Part shown: piece by piece, positions 34,998 through 47,094 of the stretch
Numbering within the stretch: the stretch's first letter is position 1
Layout of the letters: each line of letters begins with the position of its first letter
Assembly: GCA_025738555.1 (NCBI GenBank)
Contig: JAOVFP010000016.1
Location: 434,001-498,000 of the forward strand
Length of the DNA stretch: 64,000 nt
Direction of reading: 5' to 3'
Source: Cyathus striatus
Lineage: Eukaryota > Basidiomycota > Agaricomycetes > Agaricales > Nidulariaceae
Notes under the pieces: generated by a model
What the model saw: only the letters and a program-made list of their open reading frames with translations
Databases searched by the model: none
Told to the model about the DNA's origin: nothing
Translations under genes and position numbers: made by a program

Positions 34998-35671
34998 CAG
35001 TCAAACTTGTCCTAACTCATAACTGCAACAAGTCATAACCTGTACAAACTCATAAGATTTCAAGTCCACCAAATTGGTGGGCGGGAAGATTGATCAAAAA
35101 TGGCATAATCCTGTGAAATGCGATAACTCATAGGTTTGGTGCGGTTCCAAAACTCATAATAGTGTCTTAAAATAGAAATATATATGTAACAATGCGCTCT
35201 TGTTTCTATTGTTTCACCAATGGGCTGCGCCGGAATATAGTGAATACACACCAGTGATGAAGATATATACCAGGCTGTTATGGACATGCGCAATTGAGAG
35301 GAAATGCTAGAAGTAAATGGTGGGGATGATGATAATATGGAAAAACTTCATGTTAAACCCACATGGCGGGAAGCACTTGAAGCAGCAATTACCCTTGGTA
35401 GGTATGTGTCAGATATAAATGATACATATACATGAAAGTTGGAGAAGGTACTTACAATGTTTGGACATCAAACTCATGTTGAACAGTCACATAGCATGGT
35501 GCCCACCAAGATCACTTAGTTCTTTTCCTGCATGTAAGGTGAATTATGTAATCTACTACACTGTCAAATAGTATTATGTAATAGATGTGTGTGTCGCGAC
35601 AAGTCATAACCCACGAAAACACATAACTTTTCAGGTCCACTGACCCCTATGAGTTATGACAGGTTCGACTG
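34998..35671. mobile_element. Tc1/mariner/pogo-type MITE
   Basis: The inverted ends read CAGTCAAACTTGTCCTAACT on the left and CAGTCGAACCTGTCATAACT on the complement of the right, each preceded by TA. Further ACTCATAA motifs recur in the subterminal regions. No coding capacity. It is nested inside the 6.8 kb element. Confidence 0.7.
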
Positions 35672-36787
35672 TAGTGTGTAATATAAAATATTTGAAAGTT
35701 GTAAGTATACACTAATTCATAATAGAAGAGTACTTGTTATGTTCGATTACAACCAGCGTCTTCAAAAATACTGTAATGTTCATACTGTCATACCTTCAGC
35801 CAGGCGTCTCCAACAATGACAGCGGCTATGTGGTGCTCACATTCCCTTTTCCTGTTCATTGCAGAGACGGAAACACGAACAAGCTCTCTCATTCGGCACC
35901 TTGTCGATTTGAACTCATTTCAAGGGCTTAGGAAGGTTGAGGCTAAGGTGAGGTAGCAGAGGTGAAAGGCGATAACAGATGCGAAAGAGTGTCTCGATGA
36001 CAGTTGAATAATGAGGGGGATGACAAGGGATCTGCGTGATGTGTGAATTGACCAAATTTTGAGGGGAATAAGTACTATTAGATATTACGAAAGATCATTC
36101 AACTTCAGATTGCAGTGAGATTCACTCAAATGATGAGGCAACAGTCATGTCAGACACCGAGTCTAGAGGCAATCTGACCATGAGATGTAAATGCTGCATA
36201 CAGAATTGTACATATTCATATCGATCCCATCTTCAGATAAGTACATCGAAAACAGATAAATGCGTAGATACACAGGTGCACACATAAGATGATACATCGA
36301 CGGATAAGTGCAAATTCTTACATGCTCAAGTAACGGAACAACAGGTATTGTGCCAATGTTATTACTTATAATTTTTATAGGACATCCGCATATTTCATGG
36401 TGTATCGAGTGTTCATTATATTGCGACGAACGCGTCCGGGCTATGCATCACATTCAGAAATCTATAAAGATTCTTTTTCATTTCTCGGGAGAGTAGAATA
36501 ACTTGGACATGAAAGTTGCAGACACTATTGACACTATCGCTCTACTTACGAAGTCCTTAGAACACCATCCGATAAAATACTACACTTACATCTTAGTGGT
36601 CTACTATTATAAGAGTACTACTTGTTGCAGCCTGTTTTGAAGCTCAACACTAACTTCTATCCAAAATACATTTAAAGCAAGCTCGGTCTTTCATAATCGG
36701 TTCGCTTATGTTGACTCTTGTTGAGCGCCAAGCGCCAAGCATTGACATGAATTAAAAGTAAGTGCATGCGGTTCCCAGACACCATAA

Positions 36788-37539
36788 TGGATGACTTCCC
36801 GCAGCGTTTAGAAACCCAGATTAAATTTCTAAATGTCTTAAGCGAGATTGGCCATGATGCCGACGTCCAAATTGGCTCACTTTGACAGCTGATCTTTGAA
36901 CCGACCTCTTTCTAGATGATAATCTGGAAGAGGCCCCCTCCCCCCCCTTCCAGTTCTAAACACCCTCCTCTAAACGCATTTTCAACCTCCGATGTCACAA
37001 TCCCTGCAGGGACGTATTATCTCAAGATTCCCAATACCGTACATGGTATTCTCCTTCATCTTGCATAAAATAGTCACAGTTAAAATGGCAATGTAGTAGC
37101 TCTATGTCGTGTTATTTTGTGTACTTATTCATTATAATGACACTCTCGGCAAATGACATATAATTGTATAGCTTATTGTTGAGAAAATTGGTTCATAGTT
37201 GGTCCATAGTGCCATTGAAGTTCTGACTATGGGAGAGAACAGTACTTACACCAGAGAAAAGGTTACATTATACTAGCATGTGCATGTATATTATTTAATG
37301 TACAAAGAATCTGGGAAATTCAGTCACAACAAGACAGGTAAAAGCAATATCATGGTGAATAAATGAAAAGATAAATATATGATAAGATTACAACAGCACT
37401 AATGAAATTTAAAAACGACATTGGAAGTTTAAAAGGAGATGTGTTATGGTTAGAAATGCAGACCTAGATTAACTGAGCGCCACTCGCTTAACGTTTAGAA
37501 AAATAATCTGGGTTTCTAAACCCTGCGGGAAGTCATCCA
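36788..37539. mobile_element. 752 bp inverted-repeat element
   Basis: The left end TGGATGACTTCCCGCAGCGT, continuing to about 36845, is repeated inverted at about 37485-37539. The left flank AAT and right flank AAT may be a 3 bp target duplication, though the left one overlaps the end of the 6.8 kb element. Non-coding interior. Confidence 0.6.
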
Positions 37540-39007
37540 ATCATCTGTTTCTCCACTGACACCATCTTCCTCCTAGAAATCTGGTTTATTTTTAAGCTGA
37601 GTTATCACTAGCTCCGTCATCGCTGGAATACAACTTATCATTTGACATGCGATAGTAGGGGCAAGCTTAATTGCATTATCGTGCCCTGACTCCTAACTTC
37701 TAAGCCAGGATCCATTTTCCCAGAAAAAAGAAGCTGGTTGTCGCATTTTTCAGCGATTGACCCCACGCGAGCGATGATTGTTTTCCTGTTCCTGGAGGTC
37801 CGTTTAGCTACATTATGGTTCGTTTGTGGCCTTTTGTGTTAAGCTAGCTCGGGAGTCATTTCGTTGGTTGATTGGTATGTTGCTTCCATGCGGGCGGCTT
37901 CGGTGAGTTGTTCGAGTTTTGTAGTGTTTGAATGGTATAATATTTGGCAATAAAAATACCAATAGTTACCCAAGTTGGTAAGTAGTGCTCGGCGTTAAAT
38001 AATATCAAGGCCGAGAGAGCGCAGTTGGGTGGGAGAGGGATATATGGTCCAAATACCCGTGGACGCCGAAGTACAGACCGCATGTAAAGACTATATATAC
38101 TATATACACACAGTTACTTGACACCGCTGTGATTGATACAGCAACTGAACATAGCATTTTAAACTTGCTGTGTAAATAAGCTGCTACACCAGACATCCAC
38201 TGCTGAGAAACTTATCAGCGGGAAGACAAAGAGAGGTTCCTAAAAAGCGTGACACATAATTGATACCTTAAAGACAAGATGGAGTGAAGGACTAGAACAG
38301 GTGCATGATTGGGAGGTACGGTATGCCGCTCGAAGATTTTACAGGTAATTGATCTGGCCCGTACGTCTTGAATCCAAGGTCTATCAACCATTTCTAAATT
38401 TTTGCATGCATCAAAATCCGAGCTCTACGGTGGAAAGTTCAACTACCTGAATTGGGAACAGCTCGCGAAACATCGACTTTGAGCCATACTACTATTACGG
38501 TGGAATAGTGTTCAAAATGCGGTGGGGCAACGTGTGTGCGGCTCACGATGCTAGACCGCCAGTCCAACTTAAGTTACGTAAAGGGCACGCCATACTTAAT
38601 TCACGTGCCTGCCAAGTATCAGCTTTCAGCGGAGCCTATTTTTATGTACTACGTATTTTGGATTGATCTCCGTTCGATCTTGGAAGCAATGGGTTGTAAG
38701 GAAAAACAGAGGAAAACATCGACACAGCACCGATATCGTTTTCCAGTTGGGACCTAATTTACTTAACATCGTGGGCAATAGTAGCGTGGCTCTTCCCGAT
38801 GTACGTACACATAAATAGAATAGAAACGCCCATACGAGTTACATTAGGGTTCAGGCTGGAGTTTCCCAGCATGTAAAAACACATGGATGGTGCGTGTAGG
38901 ACTTCATCGTTTGGTATTTAAAACTTTCAACTCCCTGCATTCACTTACACCCACTTTCATATCGCCCTTGACCCCCGTTTAAATCAAACACATTTCCAAC
39001 GTTCGTA
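37540..39007. other. intergenic upstream of NACHT gene 1
   Basis: No gene recognised. The 500 bp before the NACHT start presumably hold its promoter, but I see no clear TATA box. Confidence 0.4.
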
Positions 39008-42000
39008 ATGGCATTTAGTAACGCACACCACTTTTCCATTGGAAAATTATACGCAATTGATGGGCCAGGTGGGAAAGGTATGTAGAAACACATTGGTACA
39101 TCGTATTGGGGTTCAAACTGATTCGTGTGGACTGTGTTAGAGCTCCTTCATCTCGAAAAAGCTGCTTGTCTCGCAGCTGGCCACCAATCTTCTGAACGTG
39201 GTGACGCTCCAAAGTGTCACCCTGGAACTAGGACGGAGGTCATCGACATCATCATGAACTGGGCTAACTCAAAGCACACGAATAATAGTATCATGTGGTT
39301 ATCGGGACCTGCCGGTGCAGGAAAGTCAACCATAGTTCAAACGATTGCTGAAATGTGCGACGAGAGAAAGAGACTTCTATCAAGTTTTTTCTTTTCCAGA
39401 ATGGGTACCACCGTAGGTCAAGATGATGGAAATAGGCTAGTCCCAACCATGGCCTGTCAGCTTGTGATTGCAGTGCCGGAAACGAGATGCTATGTGACAG
39501 ATAAACTCATAAATGATCCAGCTGTCCTCACGTACTCAATGAGAATACAAATGCGGAAGCTCATTATCGAACCACTACAACATGTTCGCGAGAACAGCAA
39601 TAAAGGACTCATCGAAGCTCATCCACACACGAATGACGTTGACTTCACCATTCCGAACGTGATCGTAATTGACGGTTTGGATGAATGCAAGGACGCTAAG
39701 ATTCAGTCAAGGATTATAAAGATGATAGCGGGAATTGTGAAGGATCATCCAGCCCAGTTCCGATTCCTCATATCAGGCAGGCCCGAATTGGAAATTAGAA
39801 ACACCTTCAATTCGCATCTTACCACATGTACAAGACTGACTCTTGATGACGATTACTGCCCTGATAAGGATATCGAGACTTACATCCGTAGTGAATTCGA
39901 CGCGATAAAGCGGACACATCACTTAGCTTCAAGCCTTTCTAATGATTCAAATTGGCCGTCTCAAACGGATTTAACGACATTGGTTGAAAGATCATCTGGA
40001 CAGTTTATCTATGCCTCTACAGTCATGAAATATGTTGGTAAAAATCGTCAGGATCCTAGAAAAAGGCTTCGCACTATCATTGACTTACAACCTGGAGGGA
40101 GCTCGATAGAGTCACCATATGAAGAACTTGATATGTTGTACACACACATTCTGACTACAGCCACAGCTGCATTGCAATCTGAAGATTATGAACTGATCAT
40201 CTCAATATTTCAAGTATTACTATATGTGGAACGTGAAGGTTCGACATTGATATTAAGCAAAGTTTCAGCACTTTCTGTTTTCTTAAACAAAGAGAAGGAT
40301 TCACTTGATTTGTCGCTTGTGGATCTATATTCTATAATGACAATTCCAGAACATTCGAACTTCGGTCAACTTCGGTTCTCCCATGCGTCATTCTATGACT
40401 TTTTGAAAGACCCATCTAGGTCAAAGAATTTTTTTATTTCAAAAGAGGAGGCTCATGCTGCTTTGGGACGTAACTGTCTCGCGTTGATTCAGCATGCTAA
40501 GCAAGGTACTACCATGGAACACAGTGATCCCTCAACAGATTTAGAACCTCTAAAATATGCAAGACTCTATTTATTTAGTCATCTAAACCGAAGTTCATAC
40601 AATATGTCTCTATTACGCAAACTACGGGACGGCATTGCTGAGTTCGTACATGAGATATTTAGTGATTTTTCTGAAGAAAGCTGGGATGCTATACTGCCTG
40701 CTTTGCTTAAGATTCATTTTTATACAGAAGGAGCAACTGTAAGTTAATTACTGGACTTGACTACATTGTACTAAATTATTATATAGAATTTATCATCTGA
40801 AGTATTACAAATGCTGCAGTGTATTTGTAATCAGATTTACCCAGTAGTGGATGGTCAATTGCACCGTGACTCAGTTTTGGGGGATGAATTGGAATATGAC
40901 CATGACTTGCACTGCTTAATCGCCATCATAAAGGCTAGGCGATTTACTCGCATACCATATGACAAAAAAAAATGTTGGATGGCAACAAGGCTTGAGAGTC
41001 CTACTAGAGGTGGACATTCCCATTGGAGCAATATTAAAAGTCAGACTTTATTTCAAAGTATATGGGAAATGACAAATAGAATTACTTGGTAAGTTTGTTT
41101 TGCTTCTGAGTATTCTTTATGAATTTCTGAATGTATTTGTTTCATTTTTAGCACCATAAAAACTAAAACAAACAGCACTACCAAGAGCCTGCTGCTTACT
41201 AGTGGCGAGAATGCCTCTTTGAGTAACGACAATATTCAGAATCTATTTCAGAGTATGTTGGACATGACAAATAAGACTACTGGGTATGTTTGCTTTACTT
41301 TTTAGCATTTATTTGTGAATGTCTGAATGTATTTTTTAGAATCTCAGAAATTAAAACAACCAGCACTTCCAGGTATGCCATTTTCTAATAAACTGATGTA
41401 ATCAACAAAGCTTGAGAGAATTAGTAGAGGAGAAGATTCCTATATGAGTAATGACAAAAGTCAGAAGTTATTTCAAATTATATTAAAAATGACAAATGGG
41501 ACTACTGGGTAAAATATGTTGTGCTTTTGAGTACTTTTTATGAGTTTCTGAACGTGTTTTTCAGAGCCGCAAAAATTACAACAACCAGCATTTCCAGGTA
41601 AGCATTTATCTCATCAACTGATGACATTGGAACTAAAATCTTGACAGGTATGAAGGTAGTTATTTAGTATACGAAATTATTAGAAATAATATTTTCGCAG
41701 CGCGGAAATAACTAGCACTATTATTAATGATTCTAGGTATGAGAGATTTACTTAAGGGTAAAGACAGAAGTAAAATAATTTCACAGAATATGCCAATTGA
41801 CAATCACCAAAGATACCATCAAGTAAACTATTGTTCTTACCTCATGATTAAATATTAATTTTTTTTAAAAAAATGTGTAGCTGTTGCTTGATCCGCTATG
41901 ATCATGCATGGATTTTATTTTCATTGGAATATCTACTGAAAAGAATTAAATCATCCGAAAAAATTGCAATATTTATTGAAGAGAACATATTGCCACATTT

Positions 42001-42458
42001 AGATGAAGAAATATCAGCAGCACTCCATGTGGATCATAAACCGAGTGGCATATCAGAGAAAGAATGGTTGGATAGTGTGAACAAAGTGAGAGAGACTATA
42101 CTAGGATATTATCAGGTTAGTCTATTATTTCCGTTTCTTAGTTGAAGTCTAAATATGTCATAGGAGTGCTCTTCCTTATCCAGAAAAGTAGTGGAAGATG
42201 ATAGGCCAGTACTTGGAAAATCACATGGTACCCAGAAATGTCGTATGCAATTATTTTAATTATACTAACAAGTCACTAGGGGACAGACAAGCTACAAATG
42301 ATATATCAGAGCATAGAATGGAAGATCAGAGTACAGGTAAATTAGATGTCAAACAGATGAATGAAGATCCAGTGAAGCTGAGCTTTTGGAGTTTTATGAG
42401 GTTGTACTGGAAACTAAAGAAAGTATTCAAGAAAAGAAATAGGTCAACTACAAACTGA
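39008..42458 (+). CDS. NACHT NTPase (fungal NLR-like) 1
   Basis: Exon 1 (39008-39077, 23 codons) gives MAFSNAHHFSIGKLYAIDGP and joins exon 2 (39141-40738) in phase 1. Exon 2 carries CHPGTR, Walker A GPAGAGKST (about residues 79-87), FFFSRMGT, Walker B VIVIDGLDECKD, the sensor region FLISGRPELEIRNTF and a winged-helix/arm region with RFSHASFYDFLKDPSRSKNF. Exon 3 (40787-41088) continues with MLQCICNQIYPVVDG. Several small exons follow (41152-41283, 41340-41372 and others), then an exon at about 41881-42115 and a last exon ending at 42261 or 42458, depending on frame. No ankyrin, WD40 or TPR repeats are visible, unlike classical NLRs. Such STAND proteins act in fungal non-self recognition and programmed cell death; this gene's role is unknown. 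It is paralogous to the minus-strand gene at 56700-59499. Confidence 0.82.
40981..41600 (+). repeat. three reiterated exon-intron-exon modules in NACHT gene 1
   Basis: Three copies begin near 40981, 41164 and 41398. Each has an approximately 110 nt coding-like part ending in codons for LFQ...MTN-x-(I/T)-T, a GTAAG/GTATG donor, an intron with TGAATTTCTGAATGT-like sequence, and a short exon reading (I/A)-x-x-I-K-T-(T/K)-T. Copy three cannot be spliced in phase with the preceding short exon, so it may be dead or alternatively used. Confidence 0.6.
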
Positions 42459-42889
42459 AAGATTTATTTATGTATATAGTCATTGGATGTATATTTTAAT
42501 TTAATATGCAAGGTTATCTTTTTGTCATCGCTATGCTTAAGTAATGCTCTTTGTTAAACATCATTGTGCATACACAAAGAGAAGGCAGCATTTGGTGGGG
42601 AAGTTGCAGCAGTGAGATATAAGGTCTATATGCCACCCATCTCAAGTGATGTTGAGGAACTGCATGTTCAGACTATACATATTTGCACTTGATGTCAATT
42701 GGTCCATGTACAATTTCAAAACTTTGAGTCCCATGTGATCTCATCAAATTTTGCTTCTTGGACCGGGAATGATGGACATGAACCTAGTTCTCTCTTTAAC
42801 TGCTCTTCAACTTTAAGCATCTCCTGGTACCTATAGCTATCACTCCCAAGTAGATCCTAAAGAAATGTTATAAATTTCTTCTGTAAATT
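42459..42889. other. intergenic
   Basis: 3' flank of NACHT gene 1. Nothing recognised. Confidence 0.4.
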
Positions 42890-42920
42890 GTAGAGCAGGC
42901 ATTTTGCCTGTACTACAAAA
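42890..42920. repeat. near-palindromic TGTAGAGCAGGC...CTACA motif, copy 1
   Basis: TGTAGAGCAGGCATTTTGCC continuing TGTACTACA forms a 29 bp near-perfect palindrome. Related sequences occur at about 60031 and at 62396/63657. It may be a transposon terminus or a hairpin-forming signal. Confidence 0.45.
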
Positions 42921-43189
42921 ATCGACACTAAGTCATGTGACTGTCACGTATAGCAGTCGATGCATCAAACTAGGACCCCTGATAATCCCACCTTAGGTTG
43001 GATACTAATCCCCCTACAATCACCAAAAATTTCTGAAATGTCAGATATGACTTGGCAGATGTCCCCCTATTGGTGTTAAATTTTTTAACATGATCTCAAG
43101 TTTAGCATCCCCTTATTATACATTCGAGGCTTTGCTGGCAGGTCAGATACACTTCCACCTGTTTCAACACAGTTACACTTACCTTTCAT

Positions 43190-43345
43190 TGCATCAACAA
43201 GAGCTGAACACTCCCAAGAATTTAGCTGCACTGGCGACATAAGTCAATGCCACTGCCTCTGACAAACACTGGGCATTATCCCACAGTGAAAACCCCCCTC
43301 CGATGAAGACTGAGGATGATGAAGAATTAGCTTAGATAGATTGGA
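43190..43345 (+). pseudogene. LINE 3' coding remnant
   Basis: Codons for QTLGIIP and KPPSDED match the C-terminal end of the LINE at 49347-49989, in the opposite orientation in this window. Frame is broken. It ends where the following sequence no longer matches the LINE 3' untranslated region. Confidence 0.55.
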
Positions 43346-43547
43346 TTCAGAAAAAACAAGACTTGAAACACTTTGAGAGACTCAACACCCACATCAGGAA
43401 AAAACAACAAGGCAGTATAGTCTCACATAGGCTGTATAGCATGTATAGTCGGCTAGACAAGTCCCCTTTTTATAGACTTATATAGCAGCCTGCCAAGCTA
43501 TCATAGATCAATATAGACTGTGATAGCCAAGGCAAGTATCACCATAC

Positions 43548-44300
43548 AGTGCCATCATTTTTGGTAAAACTTAAACTACATTTTATAATTGTGTCCTTTC
43601 ACTTCAGAAATACATTTAATGGCATTAGATAGACTAGTTCTGATGATGATGTACTTCCCAAGTTGATTGGACAACATTTTTTTCTTTTTTTCCCCAGGCA
43701 GCCAGAAAAATGAAACATGATGTATTATGTAATAATTAATTACCATATATGGTATAAATTACATAATCGCACCACCTCAATTCTAAGCTCAAGCAATGAT
43801 GTCCATCCAAATACTTTGAGGTATACAAAGGTGTAAAGTATATTTTTTAACCATGTATGCATCCTGTTGGATGTTAAGTTCAATTCTACAGTGCCATCAG
43901 TCACTTCTCAACACCTGATTTGGCAGGGAGCCATCAATTTTTGTCAAACTCAAACTACATTTTGGCAACTTATTTAATTGTCACAGAATCATGTTTAATG
44001 GTGATATATAGGCTAGTTCTATCTTTACTGTGCTTTTCAAGTCAATCAAACAAATTTTTTTCTTCAGTCTTGGAAAAAGTGAAGCAAGACATATTACATA
44101 ATATTATTATGTAATATATGCAAACATTCTCATGCTAAAGCTACCCTAAGGTCCTCTCTTGAACCTCCACTGCAGCAGCTACATACCTTAAATGGAAATA
44201 ATTCATTCAAATACCCATTTTGAGTGACGAGACCACTATTTCATGATGTTTCACTGTGATTGATCCCCAATTTTTTTCGGTCAGCCATAGAAAACTGAAA
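43548..44300. repeat. diverged direct repeats, three units
   Basis: Units beginning near 43548, 43925 and 44220 share a Ser/Leu-codon-like block with AAACT(C/T)AAACTACATTTT (first two), a run of T residues followed by a purine-rich GAAA-TGAA string, and TATTATGTAAT. Spacing is about 375 and 300 bp. Confidence 0.5.
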
Positions 44301-45734
44301 CACCGTGGGAAAAAACGAGATGACACCGTAAATCATGTTTTTTTGGTGTGTTTCCTTCCCAAAAAAATATCAAAAAAATGTACAAAAATTTTCTTAACCT
44401 AAAATGGGATGTGTAAGGGAGGTGCCCATTGGCACTGTAGATTGACATCAACTTGCCTTTAGAAATGTAGTTAACTAATCTATCTAGCTATGGAAGATAT
44501 GTAGATAAGTGTAGATCTTCATGCCAATTCACAGCGCAATGAATCCCTTTCTGATCATATCATACTGTACAACTTGCATTCAAAATAGATTGAAACAGAA
44601 CCACAGATGATATTAACATTGTACTAGTACAGAATCAAATGTACAGTACATATATTACAGGTCCAAATGCCCATCCACTGTCACCAGCCTTCTATGACCA
44701 TTGCCAATAAGTAACACACATACCTTGAGTTTACATAGCCCATTATACAAGAGGTCGAGAGAGTGTCTGCTTTATTTGGGTCATCACACCCTTGAAGAAA
44801 ATGAGCAGCATAAGAGTATTAGCTGTGAAGGCATATAAGTAAAAGGTAGGAAGAAAACATAATAAAATTGATGTACCTAAACCGCAACAACCAGCCAATC
44901 TACACTGAGGACAACCTCAGGAGAGACATGAGAATTGTCTAGAGGCAAATATGAAAGGGTTAGCAAAGAAAGGTATAAGTGATACTGTACTTATGACCTT
45001 TTACAGTGGGCACTGTCTATCCTGTTGTCCAATGAGTGTATGTAATATATTTTGTGCAGCAAAAAGGATGTTAGAGACATAGTGTGTTGGCATAAAGTAG
45101 AAATAGAAGCTTGCATTGAGTATTATTGGCTATACTTCCAAGGAAATTCAATGTAAGGCATGGCTTTGAGGGAAGGAGGATGGTGGTGTTAGAGAAATAA
45201 GGAGTCAGACCCGACAGGAACTTGAAGATTTGAAAACTTCGAAGCAATGAACAAACAAACCCAAAGCGATTGGTTGCAGTCATGTGCTTGTGACATTGAC
45301 ATTACTCGGATCCATGCATCGGAATTCTCTGATTCTGATGATTCTCTGTCACGTCCGAGTCTCATCGTTTGCATGTATCACCTTGGCACTCTTCCTACTG
45401 CCCGCTGAGTTTCCCTCCCACTTTTTCTGTCCTTCTTAGTATTACGAAGTAGCAGAATTAAGATAATAGTACTACTAATAGTAATACTATAATCCACTAT
45501 CTAAGGCTACATGGTAATATAGGTTGGCTAGAGCACTCTATGCAGAACAACCTGTAAATTATATGTTTATATAGTGTCTCTGTAATATACACCTGAGCTG
45601 CATGGAACTATGAAGTACCACACTGCATTTTTGTAGAGCTATAATGCTTCCTCATGTCCTACAGAGTGCTATGCCAACTATGCAGAACCGCATAAACATC
45701 CAATGATTGACATTGGCTATCAATCTTGGTGCTT

Positions 45735-46060
45735 ACTGATGTTGCTAAAACCATGTTTCCTGATGCACCCTGCCAAACACACACTTTCACTCAGGCCTTA
45801 AGACCCCAACTGAACCATCTCACAGTGCACTCCCACCATGGGATGCCTCTATTACTCCCCTCCTGGTGCCCAACCACTTGCATGGCATCCCAAGGTTCAC
45901 TTCATACTGCTGATGGACACTACATCACACATCTCATCTTTCACTATGATCACTCATACAGCGCACCTCATACTATATTTTACATATAAGTAGACACTAC
46001 ACTGTCGCGACATATGGTACCCCATCACTGACAATAAACACATGATTGGAAAAAAAAAGG
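45735..46060 (+). mobile_element. LINE 3' untranslated fragment with A-tail
   Basis: GGGATGCCTCTATTACTCCC and the end with CGACATATGGTACCCCATCA match, in inverted orientation, the 3' region of the LINE at 49347-49989. A run of A residues at about 46050-46058 marks the 3' end. Together with 43190-43345 it may be one LINE split by a later 2.4 kb insertion. Confidence 0.55.
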
Positions 46061-47094
46061 GCCAAACACGCAAGCCCAACCTTCTTCAGGTGCCTTTATG
46101 CACAGTCTGCCATACAAATCGCCATTCCCCGCTACACACCAGCCACCATCTCAACTACATACTGACATAGGTCCTACTGGATAGGCCTAATGCCTCACGA
46201 ACAAGTCTGGACATAGATAGATTTTTCAAATCCTCTAAAAACCCTCACTGCTTTGCTATTTGAAATGCAGTCTTCGGTCTACTTATTTCTTTGGGGTGTT
46301 TTCTCTACTGTTTTGTATATATAATTAATGTGTACTAGCAATTATAAAATTCAGCTTTCAGTCTAATATCTAAGAATCTATTCATGGAAGATTTGGCAGG
46401 TATTGCGAGACCATGAACAATTGCAGGGTACAAGCACAGGCTTGAATCGAAAGGTATAGCATTCAACCAAATTGGCATATGTGGCAGTACAGACAAGGAA
46501 AAAAGACGATACCGGTAATACAGCAAATGTGAGACTGAAGCTGGTGTTGGAAAAATCTTCAGCAATGAAGACATGAACTTTATTTCTTGGTGCACTCTGA
46601 ACTAATTTGCAACAGCTCGTGTTGGGCTAGTCTTGTTGCATTATTGAGTAATCAATATTCAATCGTAAAATGACATTGGAGTTCATTCATATACCAGTTG
46701 GAGCATTTCTTTGGCATTTCTATGTGAATTGTTAATTCTGTCAGTAAATCTAGTTTCCCATAATGACTGTATGAACCATTGTCGAGATGCACACAAACAC
46801 ATTCACACAGGCTTTTGTGAGGATTTCAGAGTAAAATCAACTTGCTTTGAGTGCTGTAAAGCAGCTAATGACATGCCAGATATCCTCAAAGAGAGATACA
46901 GTAGAGTAGAAAATTCCAACTATTTCTAGAGGTCGGATACATAATCCCCCTATAAACCAGAAAATTTGTAGCTTGGATACACTACCCGCCTAAAATTCGG
47001 AAGATTTTGACGATTTTTTGTCCCCCTATTACAGCCAAAAAAGGGTGATTTCAGTATCTGACCTTGGGCAGGATTATCAGGGGTCCTATCAAAC

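Larger units (their letters stand above)
29942..36784. mobile_element. 6.8 kb inverted-repeat DNA element, TA-flanked
   Basis: An approximately 80 bp imperfect inverted repeat borders this segment. The left end begins GGGAACCGCATGCACTTAC after an 8-base tip, and the right end (about 36700-36784) carries the same string inverted. Shared interior strings include GCTTGGCGCTCAA and AAGCGAACC. Both ends abut TA (29940-29941 and 36785-36786). No transposase is recognisable in the AT-rich interior, which contains at least one later MITE (34998-35671) and other repeats. The element is therefore a large non-autonomous or decayed copy. Confidence 0.6.
42971..47088. mobile_element. 4.1 kb inverted-repeat element with 6 bp flanking duplication
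   Basis: Both ends begin TAGGACCCCTGATAATCC (18 of 18, inverted) and similarity continues weakly for about 20 bp. The flanks share TCAAAC (42965-42970 and 47089-47094). The interior carries direct repeats near 43550, 43925 and 44220 and two LINE fragments, and has no recognisable transposase. Superfamily unassigned. Confidence 0.6.
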
